Below are positions 36,270-46,774 of a DNA stretch of 64,000 nucleotides, piece after piece; position 1 is the stretch's first letter; every line of letters starts with the position of its first letter. The translations under genes and the position numbers were made by a program. Source of the DNA: Dermacentor variabilis (taxonomy: Eukaryota; Arthropoda; Arachnida; Ixodida; Ixodidae); NCBI RefSeq assembly GCF_050947875.1, contig NC_134569.1, positions 208,637,627 through 208,701,626 of the forward strand, written 5' to 3'. The notes below the pieces were generated by a model. It was given only the letters and a program-made list of their open reading frames with translations, made no database searches and was not told the origin of the DNA.

Positions 36270-39200
36270 CCCCCGGCAGCGACCACATCTCGAAGCCGCC
36301 CGGGAATGGAGGCGTACAATGCCGGAACGAGAGCGGGGAGCGAACGAAGGTGGTCCCATTCTTCTTTGACTGCCCTCCACAAATCCTCTCGCCTCTGAGC
36401 TGAAATGGAACGACGGGCCAGTCGCCTTTTCATTTGTCCCCATACGTTTTCGATTATGTTGAGGTCTGCCCCCTTTGGGGGCCATGGCAATACTTGGATG
36501 CCAAGTTCTTGAAGCGTTTTTCCAACTTTCCTGCGTAGCAATGAGGGAAAAAAATAGGAGAGTCACAATACGCAAAGGCAGGAATTAATAGAGGAATGAA
36601 ATGTTTGATTAAGAAACGGGATATTAACGCGATAGCGTTAAGGAGCTCGTGTCGCAGAAAAGCCGGTGTCGTCGGCGTCCGTGGCGTTGGCCGTGAGCGA
36701 TAAATCACGGCAGGCACTTCATAAATAAAAAGCAACTTCCAAGATGGGCTGGGTGGGAATCGAACCAGGGTCTTCGGAGTGTGAGACGGAGACGTTACCA
36801 CTGAGCCACGAGTTTTTTTTTTTTCTTTATTGCCGGTCGTTGGCCCGGATAAAAATTTCACATTCACAAATAATCAAAAGGCACACTCACAATATGTTGA
36901 AAACAACCGCAGAACTTGCGCGGCTGCGCTTGTGCTAAAATTCCCTTATCGCCAATAATAATTCCACTCGTGGCAACCACTCTGGGATGCACTCCAGCAA
37001 CTTTTGTTCCTCTACAAAGTTCCGTATGCTTTCTTTGAAATACTGGCGAGCCGCTCTTGCATCGAGATCGGCATGCCTTACCGCAATTCTACATTTCCAA
37101 ATGCTATGCAGGGCCATAAGCATGATCACATCGAATGGGGTACCATCATCACTTTCTATTGGCAAGTAGCGAATCCCATACGCATCTAGGGGGAAATCCT
37201 TTTTGATTGTGCGCTGGAGCACATCCCAGAGGAAAACGGCATCCCAACAATGCAGAAAAACATGTTCAATTGTCTCCTCCTGCCTGCAAATTGTACAATG
37301 AGTGCCCCAAGGAACAAAGAAACCTCTTTCAGCCAGCCACGGTTTGACGGTCAGCGTTCCGGAGTGCAATTCAAAAAAGAACGTCTTAGCGCCTGACGGT
37401 ACTAGCATCGCCTTAACGCGCGTCAGAACATTGTGCCCATGGCTAGCTCTGTAGAGAGACCGATATAAAGGCACGGGAAGAACAACATCACACAGGTCCC
37501 TGTACAGTTTTTTCCGGTTAACGTCACTCAAATATTGAAGTGAAAAACGCGCTGACAAAAACCTGCATGAAGCCACAACTTCACGTAGAAAACCATAAAC
37601 AGCCCCTGGCAAACTGCCCGCTGAGACAACCATTTCGGGCAAGTGCTTGCCCAGGCGAAGTTGGCAGACAGTGTATAAAAACGGGTTTTTTGCATCCCTG
37701 AAGAAAAAAAAAACGATTGACTACCTGTCTCAAAAACAAATGTGACAATCCAAGTCCTCCATTTCGAACTCGAAGAAACAAATTGGTGCGACTTGATCTC
37801 TCCCAAGACGATGCCCACACAAACACTGCGAACACCCGGTGAATTTTTTGGATGTTTACCCTTGAGCAATGCAAGACTTGGAGGAAATACCAAAGTTTGC
37901 TGACTAAAAATATGTTGCAAATTGTGGCTCTGGAAAACATAGACCAATTCCAGCCATTCCATTTGTTTACTGTGTCCCGCAGCTTATCCACTTCACTCCT
38001 CCAGTACGACTCACTGTCTTTGTAGCACTGAAGGGGAACACCCAAGTATTTCACCGGAGTCGTAACGAAACTCATGTTGGCAAAAGTGTCTGGGGTCGCC
38101 CGCCAATCCCCGTGCCAGAATCCCAGGCACTTACCCCAGTTTACCGCGCTGCCGCTCACAGCACAAAAACTTTTAACACATTTGACAGCCTGTGTTATAC
38201 TGTCCAAATCAGTGCAGAACACAGCAATATCGTCTGCATAAGCCAACAGGCGGACTTCGACCTCGTGCAGTTTAAACCCGCGGACACAGTCATTCTCCAT
38301 GACACTCAAACAAAACGACTCTATATACAAGCAAAACAACAGCGGCGAGAGAGGGCAGCCCTGACGCACCGACCGCTTAACTTGGATTCGCGCTCCCACC
38401 ACCTTGTTGACAATGAGCCGCGTCGAGCAGTCCCGGTACGCCATGGCAACCCCCTCCCTAATTATTCTACCCAAATTCACATAATCTAGTATGCACAAAA
38501 GTATGTCATGAGGCACCCGGTCAAACGCTTTCTCGAGATCAATTTGGAGCATTGCCACTCGTGCACCCATGGCATCGCAACATTCGAGGATACTGCGTGC
38601 TACGTGTATGTTTGAGAAGATAGTTCGGCCTTTAATGCCACACGTTTGATGCGGCCCCACAAGCTGCGCAATGACAGTCTGCAACCTCTTTGCTAAGATT
38701 TTCATCATTATCTTATAGTCTCCGTTAGTGAGACAAATTGGGCGGTAAGAAGTTACTCTTCGCAATGCAACGGGATCTTCTGACTTGGGTATAAGAATAG
38801 TGTGGGAAGATGAGAAGGACGGGGGTAGTACTTTGAGCTGGAATGCTTCGTTATATACATCCGCTAAGGCTGGTGAGATCGCACCTTTGAAATATTTATA
38901 AAAGGCTGAGGTTAGACCATCAGGGCCAGGGGACTTCCCCGGATGCATACTTTCAATAGCACTTTTCACTTCCTCTTCCGAAATTGGTTCCTCCAATATT
39001 TCTTTCGTACTTTCATCTAGCCTTGGCATCAACGACAAAAAGTCCTTTTTAAAACGATCAATGTCGACTGCGCAGTAAGTGAATAAACCACTGTAGTGCT
39101 CGAAAAAAGCACGCTCGATATCTTCTGCTGCGTCGCTAACTTTTCCGCAATATTCGATTTCCGCTATCTGATTGCGGCGCGCATGCCACTTTTCTGAGCC

Positions 39201-42200
39201 TAACGCTCTTTTCGACGGTACTTCTCCCATTATCAGCCTTTCAGCCCTTGCCCGCACCACAGCACCGCGGTATCTTTCGATATCGAACTGCTCTATTTTA
39301 TGTTTCAGTGCGCGAATATCGTCCATGAACATGCCGGGCATCCTACCTTCCTCACTAATCAATTTTTCTAAATTCCTGCGCATCTGTTTTTCTTCTGCTC
39401 CCTTTTCTCTGCATATAGCGCTCGCACGCTCTAAAGCCTTGATTTTAACCGCCTGCTTGAAGTTCTCCCATTTTTCACCAGATGTCGTGTTATCAACAGC
39501 ATTCATTTCTTCAAATTGCTTCGTTACATCCGCTGTAAACATTTCGTCACTTAGTAATTTCGAATTAAATTTCCATAGTTGCCACTCAAAGCCCTTTTTC
39601 TTTTCTTTCGTGCTTGCTACTAAAAAGCTGACCAAACAGTGATCACTGAATGAAAGTGCGCTCACGTGGTACTCCTTACAAAGGGGTATCAAATCAAGGC
39701 TCACATACACTCTGTCAAGACGGGCGTGGCTGGCTGCCTGAAAGTGGGTGTACTGCGTAACCCTCCCACCACCGAGACACTCAGCCACGTCTTCCAAACC
39801 ATCGTCCCTTATCATATCGCTTAGGGCAATGGTGCTTGCATCCTTGTACGGTCGGGCGCTAGTTTTATCACGGGCTGAAAGAACACAGTTAAAATCACCG
39901 GCAATAATGAGGAGCCTATTACACTGGGTATACTGTTTTAGCTGATCGAAAAATCTGCGTCTTTCCTCAGCGACAGTCGGCGCGTACAAACAAATAACAC
40001 GCCATTCCAATGACGATAATAAAAAATCGCACACAATAAGCCGACCTGACGGGCATGACGTCACAGCTTCTACTTTTGCTCCAAGACTATGTCGGATGAA
40101 CAAAGCGCACCCGGAAGAAGTTCCCACAGCATGGCTCACTATAACACAGTATCGAGCTAAGAATTGACGCACCATGCCCCCGGTTTCGTCGTCGCCCTCA
40201 ACTTTCGTCTCCTGTACTGCTAGAATGTCGAGGTCATGTTCGGTAACTAGTCTATACAGTTGACTTTGCTTCCTCCTTGAGGCAAGCCCACGTACGTTTA
40301 AAGTGGCCACACGAAATGACCTATCCATAGACATCATTGCGAGGCGGTGAGAACCCGGGGGCATGACGCTCACCTCACTACTGCGCGTTTTTCCTGGGTG
40401 CCTTGACACGGTGCAGTCCTCAGGGAGGCAAAGGCGGCGTTTCCGCCGTATTGCGCTCCGTCGAAGTGTTCGGCCGAAGCCGATGGGAAAGACGCCGCAC
40501 GGGAGTAGTTTTCGCAGGCGGCTCGTCCGTTGCGAGGGCGCTGGGCCCCTTCTCCTTTTCGCCTGCTTCGTGGGGCCGCTTTGCGGTCGCACTGGCACTG
40601 TCGCTATCGATGCCTGTCATCGGCACTGCCTCGGGAGTAGACTCTACAGCTCCGCCGGAAAAAGTGTGGCCGGTACTACTTGGAGCAGCTTTCCTACTCC
40701 GGTCCTCCACGGCTTCATGCAGAAGCCCGGCTTCGGGCTTCCCTGGAGCTTCAAGGAGGGCGTCCTGTGGAGTGTTCGGGGTACCCTCTTGAGTAGTCGG
40801 GTTTTGGCACACTCCTGCTGTTTCCTCGGAGTCTGCCTCATCCATAAGGTGGTCCAATGCATCGTTTGCCTGGACTGGTCCGGTCACGCTGGCGTACGTC
40901 TTTGGGCAATCCGCGTCCTCATGGCCGAAGCGGCGACAACGACTGCAGCGAGGCACTTTGCAGTCCCGACGTATGTGCCCGGTGCTCTTGCAGCGCAGAC
41001 AGAGTGGAGCGCGGCCTGGAACAACGACGAGAGTCAGCTCTCCGGCTATCTTGAGCTGGTGTGGAATGTCTTCGACTTTGACGTCGCCATGCAATTGCAG
41101 TCCAACTGAGCGAGTCGTCGAGCCCTTTTCAGTGACGCCTTGCACACGCCACTTCTCCCGCGTCACCTCCAACACTTTCCCGTAGGGTGCCAGGGCCACA
41201 CGAATGTCTTCATCGGTCACGCCGTGCAGCAACCAGTGTAGCTTTAAGCGAACCTCTCGGTTGTTTGGATCGATGAGCAAACATGGGCGATCTTTTACCT
41301 TCACGTTGACAGCGGTGAGCAATTTCTGAGCGGCGTCAGCACTCGTCATTGTTACAGCCCACACGTGGTTCATCTGATACGCCCCCAACGCCAAAACGTC
41401 GGGGAGCGCACCTAGATTGGCCAAAGTGTCCCGGTAGTCTTCGACACGGTAGGGCCGAGCTCTTGGGTCGCTGTGCATGAAAACTGTGTTCGCGACGATG
41501 CGTCCGGATGGCAGATTGGGCAGAATAACCTGATAATCTTCGGCAGTAGAAGCAAAAAACCTGTTACCGCGGCCCGCCTGGGCCGCCGAAACCGCTCCAT
41601 GGGAGCAAGCCATCCCGCGTCCGTTTCGCTTGAAAGCCGGAGGTGGAATGACTGAGCCACGAGTTCGATGCTTCAAAGCGGTACAACAGCGCCTCTAGTG
41701 AACGCGGTGTTGCCTTAGAAGCGAGCTGTTTCTAAGGCTCAGGCGTGCGTCGCTTGCTCAGGCGCACATTTCGTTGTCGCGCCGAACGCTGCGTTGCTCG
41801 ACGCTCACCGCGTCCGATGCGGGGCCCGTAGTCGCTGCGCCGTAGCCCATTGTCTTACACCCCTTGGCGGGTCGACGGGAACGCTGTCGTGTTCCACTCT
41901 TGAAGGCGAAGCTTAAGCGTCCTCCAATTTTTCTTTGTGGAAAAAGAAGAAACGTTAGCGGATGTGCTATTCTCTCGTGAGAGCCTAACACGCTGGAGTG
42001 ATAGTCAGGCAGTGTGTGTGCGCGTGTGAGTGTGCGCGTGCGTGCGTGCGTGCGTGCGCGCGTGCGTGCGCGCAAAATGTGAGAGCACTTTTAATTACCC
42101 CTCCCGTTCGTCGCAATTCCAGGAGCCTTCCACATCGGTGCCACGCATAACCTGAGCTGCATCGGGACGTTAAGCCTCATTCTCTCCATCCCCCCGACCT

Positions 42201-43511
42201 CCGCGCACTCTATCTTGGAGTAATGACAGGCTAAACGTGCTTTGCATTAGGAACATAGTGAATCGATTTTATTGAATCCAAGGCTTACTAGAAATGTGCT
42301 GCAAGTGTCTTTTCCTTCGTTATGGTACACATAGCTGTCTTCACTTAACCACCGAGAATGTTTACACATTAAAGTCCTTTCACTGTTTTCTTTCTGTGGG
42401 AGGTGTTTAGAGAGACGTTGCCAAGAATTGTCATCACGGTGCAAATAAGGTTATAATCTCTAAATACGACAGAGATTCTCCTTACCTCGCGGTGTGGATA
42501 GGGCTCCTGTCTTGCTGAAAAATATATACCCCATCTTTGAATGGGCCTTCCAGCGCAAAGGGAACAAGGACTTCCTCTATAATTCGAGTGTATTGGTCCG
42601 CGGTCAGGTTCCCATCAATAAGATGCAGCGGTCCAAGTCCTTGCCAGGTAACGGCGCCCCACACGCTGATAGAGCAGCGCCCACTAGCTGCCACTTGTTG
42701 GATGTACTGCTCGTCGTATCTGTAAAATGTGCGTTAATTTCACACTGAAATTCGCATTGACTGCGCAGATCCAACACTTGTAATAAATCACTCTGCTTAC
42801 AAATGAAAGACGCCTGTGTATTTTACAATAACAGTGCACGTTAAAAGAACCTTACGCAGTCTAAATTAACTCGCAGCCTGACATGCAGCATCCCTCAGAG
42901 CTCATGTGTAGGCTTGGGATGTTGAGCTCCACAAAGCAGCGTAACCAATGCACCTTGTAAAGAGAGACAGTATTCGTAATGTATTCGGTTACACAGAAAC
43001 TGGCTTACCTCGTGCCGAGGAGTCTGCACACTCTGCGCTGCTGGTCCCACTTGGTGACAAATGTTGATTCGTCACTGAAGACGACTTCTCTCCAGTCTTC
43101 CTGCTGCCAAGACAAGTGCTCTGTCGCAAACTCCAACCGGGCTCGCTTTTCCGACTCATTCAAGCGCGGCCTTTGACATGCCACCCTGCTCTTCAGACCA
43201 GCGGCATACAGCCTGCGCTTAATAGTTGAAACTGATACCGGAAGTTCAAGCTCCCTCTTGATCTCGAGAGCAGTTATAGCGGGCTCGCAGCTGACAGCTG
43301 CAACGATTGCCATGTCTTGGTCCACCGTCGTCGCCAAAGGCCTTCCTGATCGAGGTGCGTCCTCCACTCGGCGTGTGGTCATAAACGAGCGACAAATCCG
43401 GTCTACTGCACATTTTGAGCATCCAACCTCTCTAGCTATTGCTCGCCGACTGCGCCCGGCAATAAAAAGATCTAGCACCTTTCGCGTCTTAACCGCATCA
43501 AGTCGCGCCAT
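36251..43511 (-). CDS. Tc1-like DD34E transposase, three exons, apparently intact (338 aa)
   Basis: Exon 1 43511-43009 starts ATG (MARLDAVKTRKVLDLF...), with the paired-like DNA-binding domain ('AIAREVGCSKCAVDRICRSF', residues about 24-43; a second helix-turn-helix about 75-115) and the first catalytic Asp in 'VVFSDEST'. Exon 2 42719-42486 begins 'YDEQYIQQVAASGRCSISVW' and ends 'FQQDRSPIHTAR' with the second Asp. Exon 3 36530-36251 reads 'KVGKTLQELGIQVLPWPP', 'GADLNIIENVWG' (catalytic Glu) and ends TKH-stop. Introns 43008-42720 (289 bp) and 42485-36531 (5,955 bp) have GT-AG ends and compatible phases; total 1,017 nt with stop. There are 34 residues between the second Asp and the Glu. The enzyme should cut at the arm ends and integrate at TA. 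The size of intron 2 comes from later insertions; splicing is inferred, not shown. Confidence 0.85.
36610..36814 (-). mobile_element. tRNA-headed SINE, 3' part (split by LINE insertion)
   Basis: Minus strand: A-box TGGCTCAGTGG (36808-36798), B-box GGTTCGATTCCC (36766-36755), a body with 'CACGGCCAACGCCAC', and an end 'AACGCTATCGCGTTAA' near 36625. The 5' flank does not form an acceptor stem with the 3' side, so it is a SINE head rather than a working tRNA. The remainder is at 41651 onward. Confidence 0.65.
36935..40364 (-). CDS. LINE ORF2: APE endonuclease and reverse transcriptase, one homopolymer frameshift
   Basis: The likely start is ATG 40364 (MPPGSHRLAMMSMDRSF), although the open frame extends to 40598 overlapping ORF1. 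The N-terminal endonuclease shows 'ATLNVRGL', 'VQETKVEG', 'AGDFNCVL' and 'SFSDHCLVSF' (residues about 20-245). The reverse transcriptase has 'GKSPGPDGLTSAFYKYF', 'TSYRPICLTNGDYKIM', 'QIDLEKAFDRVPH', 'SVRQGCPLSPLLF' and the catalytic 'YADD' at 38241-38230. A run of ten A (plus strand 37704-37713) shifts the frame; beyond it the correct frame continues to TAG at 36935, with a closing 'CTICRQEETIEHVFLHC' cluster. Tx1-clade-like order. The shift could be a real lesion or a sequencing error, since all else is open. Confidence 0.85.
40420..41613 (-). CDS. LINE ORF1 protein with two CCHC zinc knuckles (397 aa)
   Basis: I start at ATG 41613 (MACSHGAVSAAQ) because the longer frame to 41676 runs into the target SINE. 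A central RNA-binding-like region (residues about 30-190) is followed by two zinc knuckles, 'CLRCKSTGHIRRDC' and 'CSRCRRFGHEDADC' (about residues 205-240), both perfect CX2CX4HX4C. The Ser/Pro/Glu-rich tail looks disordered. ORF1 proteins coat LINE RNA and chaperone nucleic acids. The stop at 40420 overlies the region just upstream of the ORF2 ATG. The frame is fully open. Confidence 0.8.
   Translation of the reverse strand: MACSHGAVSAAQAGRGNRFFASTAEDYQVILPNLPSGRIVANTVFMHSDPRARPYRVEDYRDTLANLGALPDVLALGAYQMNHVWAVTMTSADAAQKLLTAVNVKVKDRPCLLIDPNNREVRLKLHWLLHGVTDEDIRVALAPYGKVLEVTREKWRVQGVTEKGSTTRSVGLQLHGDVKVEDIPHQLKIAGELTLVVVPGRAPLCLRCKSTGHIRRDCKVPRCSRCRRFGHEDADCPKTYASVTGPVQANDALDHLMDEADSEETAGVCQNPTTQEGTPNTPQDALLEAPGKPEAGLLHEAVEDRSRKAAPSSTGHTFSGGAVESTPEAVPMTGIDSDSASATAKRPHEAGEKEKGPSALATDEPPAKTTPVRRLSHRLRPNTSTERNTAETPPLPP
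41651..41900 (-). mobile_element. 5' part of the split SINE
   Basis: Continues the SINE across the LINE: the 15-bp duplication ACTGAGCCACGAGTT is present at both LINE edges, and upstream (minus) text 'GCATCGAACTCGTGG' leads into the A box. The outer boundary of the SINE is not clear. Confidence 0.45.
42015..42077. repeat. (TG)n/(GCGT)n microsatellite
   Basis: GT/GC-rich simple repeat with GTGC units, in intron 2 of the Tc1-like transposase. Confidence 0.85.
42078..42480. other. Intron 2 proximal sequence, no gene
   Basis: Includes 'CATCGGGACGTTAAGCC', a word shared with 52318-52335 and common at ends of arthropod repeats. No ORF is supported. Confidence 0.3.
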
Positions 43512-43563
43512 GCTTGCGTGCTTTACGCTGTGCTAATGGAAAACCTCAAACCTGTCACTGCGC

Positions 43564-43570
43564 TTTATAT
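43564..43570 (-). promoter_or_regulatory. TATA box of the Tc1-like transposase
   Basis: Minus-strand GATATAAAGC lies about 53-60 bases upstream of the exon 1 ATG, a sensible distance for a core promoter with a short leader. No other gene starts here. Confidence 0.5.
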
Positions 43571-43944
43571 CCGCCAGCCATGCTTTGCAATCGCTGTTGA
43601 AGCGCATCAGTTATCGCGCTTTTTATTCCGACGCAACCAGACAAAAGGCGCCATGTAGACGAACACCGCCTTTTGGGATGATGCAGCATCTTTGGTGTGA
43701 GTCACTGCAAGCTTAATGCCCAATCATCCCAAAATGCCATGCTTTGGAAACCATTGTCTGTGCATGCCTGTCCTTTCTTTGTTATCGCGCATGTCTCATC
43801 GCGTTCTTAAACGGGATCCGCTTTTTGCCACTCAATGTCGGCAATGAATCGCTGTGTCACAATCGTTGCGCGTCTCTTTTGCCGTGGTGAACAGTGCTCC
43901 GATCCATCGCGCGAGCCTAAATAGGACTGGCTGCGAACGTCATC

Positions 43945-45709
43945 GGCGTTCACCAAGCATTAGGCAGGCTTGAGATTTGATTGTTCAGAAGTAATATCGT
44001 ACGTGAAGCCGGTAGATCAACGGCTAAAAAATGTGCGAGAATAACCACATTAAACAAAATTCTTAAAATACCCTTGCTGTGTCCACAATCAATCATCATC
44101 GCTCTGAAAACACACGCATAAAAAAATTATTCGCATAGCCTACACTTTCTGGCCATTTATTACGTAGAGTCGATGCATTCGAAAAACCACCATCTTGTTT
44201 TGGTCTTAAATACTGTTATCATCGCCAGTTACCAAACGTGTACACTTATACTCAGCAATATTTAAATACAAGCGGGCAGCAGAAGCGCACCTTTTCTTAC
44301 CATATATACACACACAAAAAAACCGATCCCGAACAAAAGGTAAACGCCAGCATATATTTAATCATTTAAAAATAAAGAAGTAAGTGCAAAGGTCGGGAAA
44401 CTCAGTCACACTTTCTACCAGGCCTTCAAAAATGACATATTTACCTTCAAAAACCTCATATCCGACTATCATTGTATGAGGCCGATGCACTATTTAAAAC
44501 CATTATACTCGCCGGTGTGGCACAAACATCTCAATTTATTTCTCTTCATATTCATGATGACGATACATTGCACCCGTAAGAGATAACACTTAAGAGCCTT
44601 AATTGTCAATGCACTAGCAATAAATTTCATCACTTCGGGACATTTTCTTCAGTTTGACCCAGATCTTAAGATTCCGATAACACTTCTTTCACGTTATTCT
44701 CCCGTACCCAAACGACCCCCGCAGTTTCGAATCAATTTTACGCAGTGATTTTCGCCTTCAGACTTAATAATCCCCAGTGCATTTTTTGGACCCGTGCGGG
44801 ATCATTATTTTTCGTAGATTTCTCTTTCGCTGCCAGCGGTGAATATATTAATGGTTTACATGTAATGCCTCCCTTTTATCTATTACAATAATGAACCTCC
44901 TGTAGCTACCTATTGCGCACCCTGTTTTTCTTCCACATGGGGCTTTTAATGCAAGCGCATTGATTTCACAAATGCGGCGGCTCTTCGCATGCTACCGCTT
45001 TAAGAGAGCGAACGACCGTGGCATATTATTTGAGAACGAGGTGCATGCATGCTGGTACCCAAGCCTTGAGCACGCGGGTGCGGTGGATCAGACGGAAGCG
45101 GACAGCGCGTAAGCATGACTTTTTGGTTTCGTAGTGTGCAACGTCCGAAAGCATCTCAGGCTATGAGAGACGCCATAGTGCAGGTCTCCGGAAATATCGA
45201 CCACCTGGGGTTCTTCAATGTGCGCTGGCGTCGCACAGTACACGGGCATTCGTTAGCATTCCGCCTCAACTGAAATGCAGCAACCGCCGGGATCGAAGCC
45301 GCGTCCTTCGGGTCCCCAGTATCATAGCCACTAGGCCACCACGGCGGGTTACATGCATCAGCTGTCAACCCAACTACGATGCTAGCAGGAATCGCGCCGT
45401 GCCCTTCACGAACGGCTGAGCGGCCGCGCGCAGCAGCGGCTCCGCACACTCGGGAGACGAGATACGAAGCGGCACCAGCGCGGCGACGCTTCATGCAAAC
45501 GGGAGCCCCCTTTCGCCCTGACCGTCAACTGCGAAACAGCTGAACGATGCACTTGAACTTTATCAACCGTGTTACGTATCCGCCCGAGAGCGAGGGAGAT
45601 ACCTGTCGTCAGAGCGCAAACTCTCGCAGCGCCGACGCGAGCGCCGCGGTGCGGCTCGCGGCCGCTCCGCCGACTGGAGCCGTGGGCCGCGTATTTTTGA
45701 CCGCGACTG
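43945..45709. repeat. Right terminal inverted repeat arm (1,765 bp)
   Basis: Exact-length complement of the left arm, upstream of the transposase on the minus strand. Contains the mirror SINE at 45154-45348. Confidence 0.9.
45154..45348 (-). mobile_element. Ruka-like SINE in the right arm (mirror copy)
   Basis: Complement of 34866-35060 at exactly the mirrored position. Confidence 0.75.
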
Positions 45710-45711
45710 TA

Positions 45712-46770
45712 CGTTGTTTATACTGTATGTCAGGCAGCAAAGTACGAAGCCTATTGGTCACCTCTAGCACGTCTGTAGGAACAGGCTTAATTATTGCCCT
45801 CTAGATACAGGGTGGTCAGCAGCACTGTATGTCGCACATGTAGCGAAGACACTCCGAAGGAAATAAGGCCAGCTAGCTTGGCTGAACTTCTAGTTCCAGG
45901 GCATCTTCGATGCTCTAGCGGCTTGCGATTGTCTACTGGTTTGGTGCGGTTGCTCGTGATAGCTCAGGGACGTGATAGCTCAGGGACGTTCCAGTGTCAT
46001 TGAACCAACCTGAATGTCCCGCCAAGGCGTGCTCTCAACTCGTACGTTGTACCTCGATGGCATGGCGTCCCTATCGGCCCGATGGTCTAGGATCCTCGAG
46101 CTCATTCCCGAGTTCCTGAGTTTGCTGTTGGCTCCCGCTCTGGTGCCTTTACCCATTCAAGTCTGTGTGCCACACTGTAGCTCTAGCCACAACAGCAGTT
46201 GCTGAAGGCCGTGCGCAGAAACAACCATAGGCGCAACAGTGGCAGCAATTGCAGGATGTTTCACACGTGTTTATCTTAAAAAAACAACTGTTTGCATAAG
46301 TGTCCTAGTTATGTGTATGTAAAATGTTCATTAATGTCACAATTGAGATTGTGGTGCGCACGTTTTCCGACTGTCATGTCGGTTATTGTAATGATCCTGA
46401 GCTCAAGATCCATCACACAGAAGAAGCGAAGGGAAAATTAAGTGTTATGTTTCATGGAAATGCAGAATCGATGAGCAAAAGGGAAATGAGAGCAAGAAAA
46501 AAAAAAAGAAAACTTCGCACTGGTGGGAGCCAGAGTTACTCTTCTATGTTACACTATCGAGGTTCTACCAATTAAAGGGACAATGAGGATCAGTAAATGC
46601 TAAATCAGTTTAGGCAGATAAAGTGTTGTTTCAAAACTCTATTTTCTATAGACCAGAACACGACAGCCTCGCACCCAGACTAACCGAACGCATACTCTCG
46701 CACCCGGGTTGCCCGATCGACCGGCGCCATCTTGTACTGGGCTGCCAAAGCGTGTTCGCCGGCGACCGGC
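45712..46770. other. No gene recognised
   Basis: Right flank of the Tc1-like element, with a short tandem duplication (CGTGATAGCTCAGGGA) at about 45953-45986 and AT-rich sequence from 46260. Confidence 0.3.
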
Positions 46771-46774
46771 ACAC

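Larger units (their letters stand above)
36815..41650 (-). mobile_element. Near-complete L1/Tx1-type LINE (4.84 kb)
   Basis: Minus-strand element with ORF1, ORF2 and a poly(A) tail (plus-strand T run at 36813-36824), flanked by the 15-bp target duplication ACTGAGCCACGAGTT (36800-36814 and 41651-41665). Poly(A) and a long target duplication are L1-like. The 5' UTR is very short (about 37 bases before the ORF1 ATG), so a 5' truncation is possible. It disrupted a SINE already in intron 2 of the Tc1-like transposase. Confidence 0.85.
34505..45709 (-). mobile_element. Tc1-like DNA transposon with 1,765-bp terminal inverted repeats (11.2 kb with nested insertions)
   Basis: Outer ends are CAGTCGCGGTCAAAAATACG at 34505 and its complement ending 45709, flanked by TA at 34503-34504 and 45710-45711, the Tc1/mariner target. 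Left arm 34505-36269 and right arm 43945-45709 are both exactly 1,765 bp; I noticed no mismatch in the stretches compared. Between them lies a three-exon transposase on the minus strand. Its final codons and stop (36251-36269) lie inside the left repeat, so that the repeat begins within the coding sequence. Most Tc1 elements are about 1.6 kb with short to moderate repeats, so this architecture is unusual. Intron 2 carries a SINE plus an L1/Tx1 LINE. Confidence 0.9.

Noticed and set aside
36745..36814. Functional tRNA gene
   Set aside because: A and B boxes are present but there is no pairing acceptor stem; the segment continues into a SINE body and is split by a LINE.
40363..41109. 248-aa plus-strand ORF
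   Set aside because: Shadow of the LINE ORF1/ORF2 start on the minus strand; no coding features of its own.
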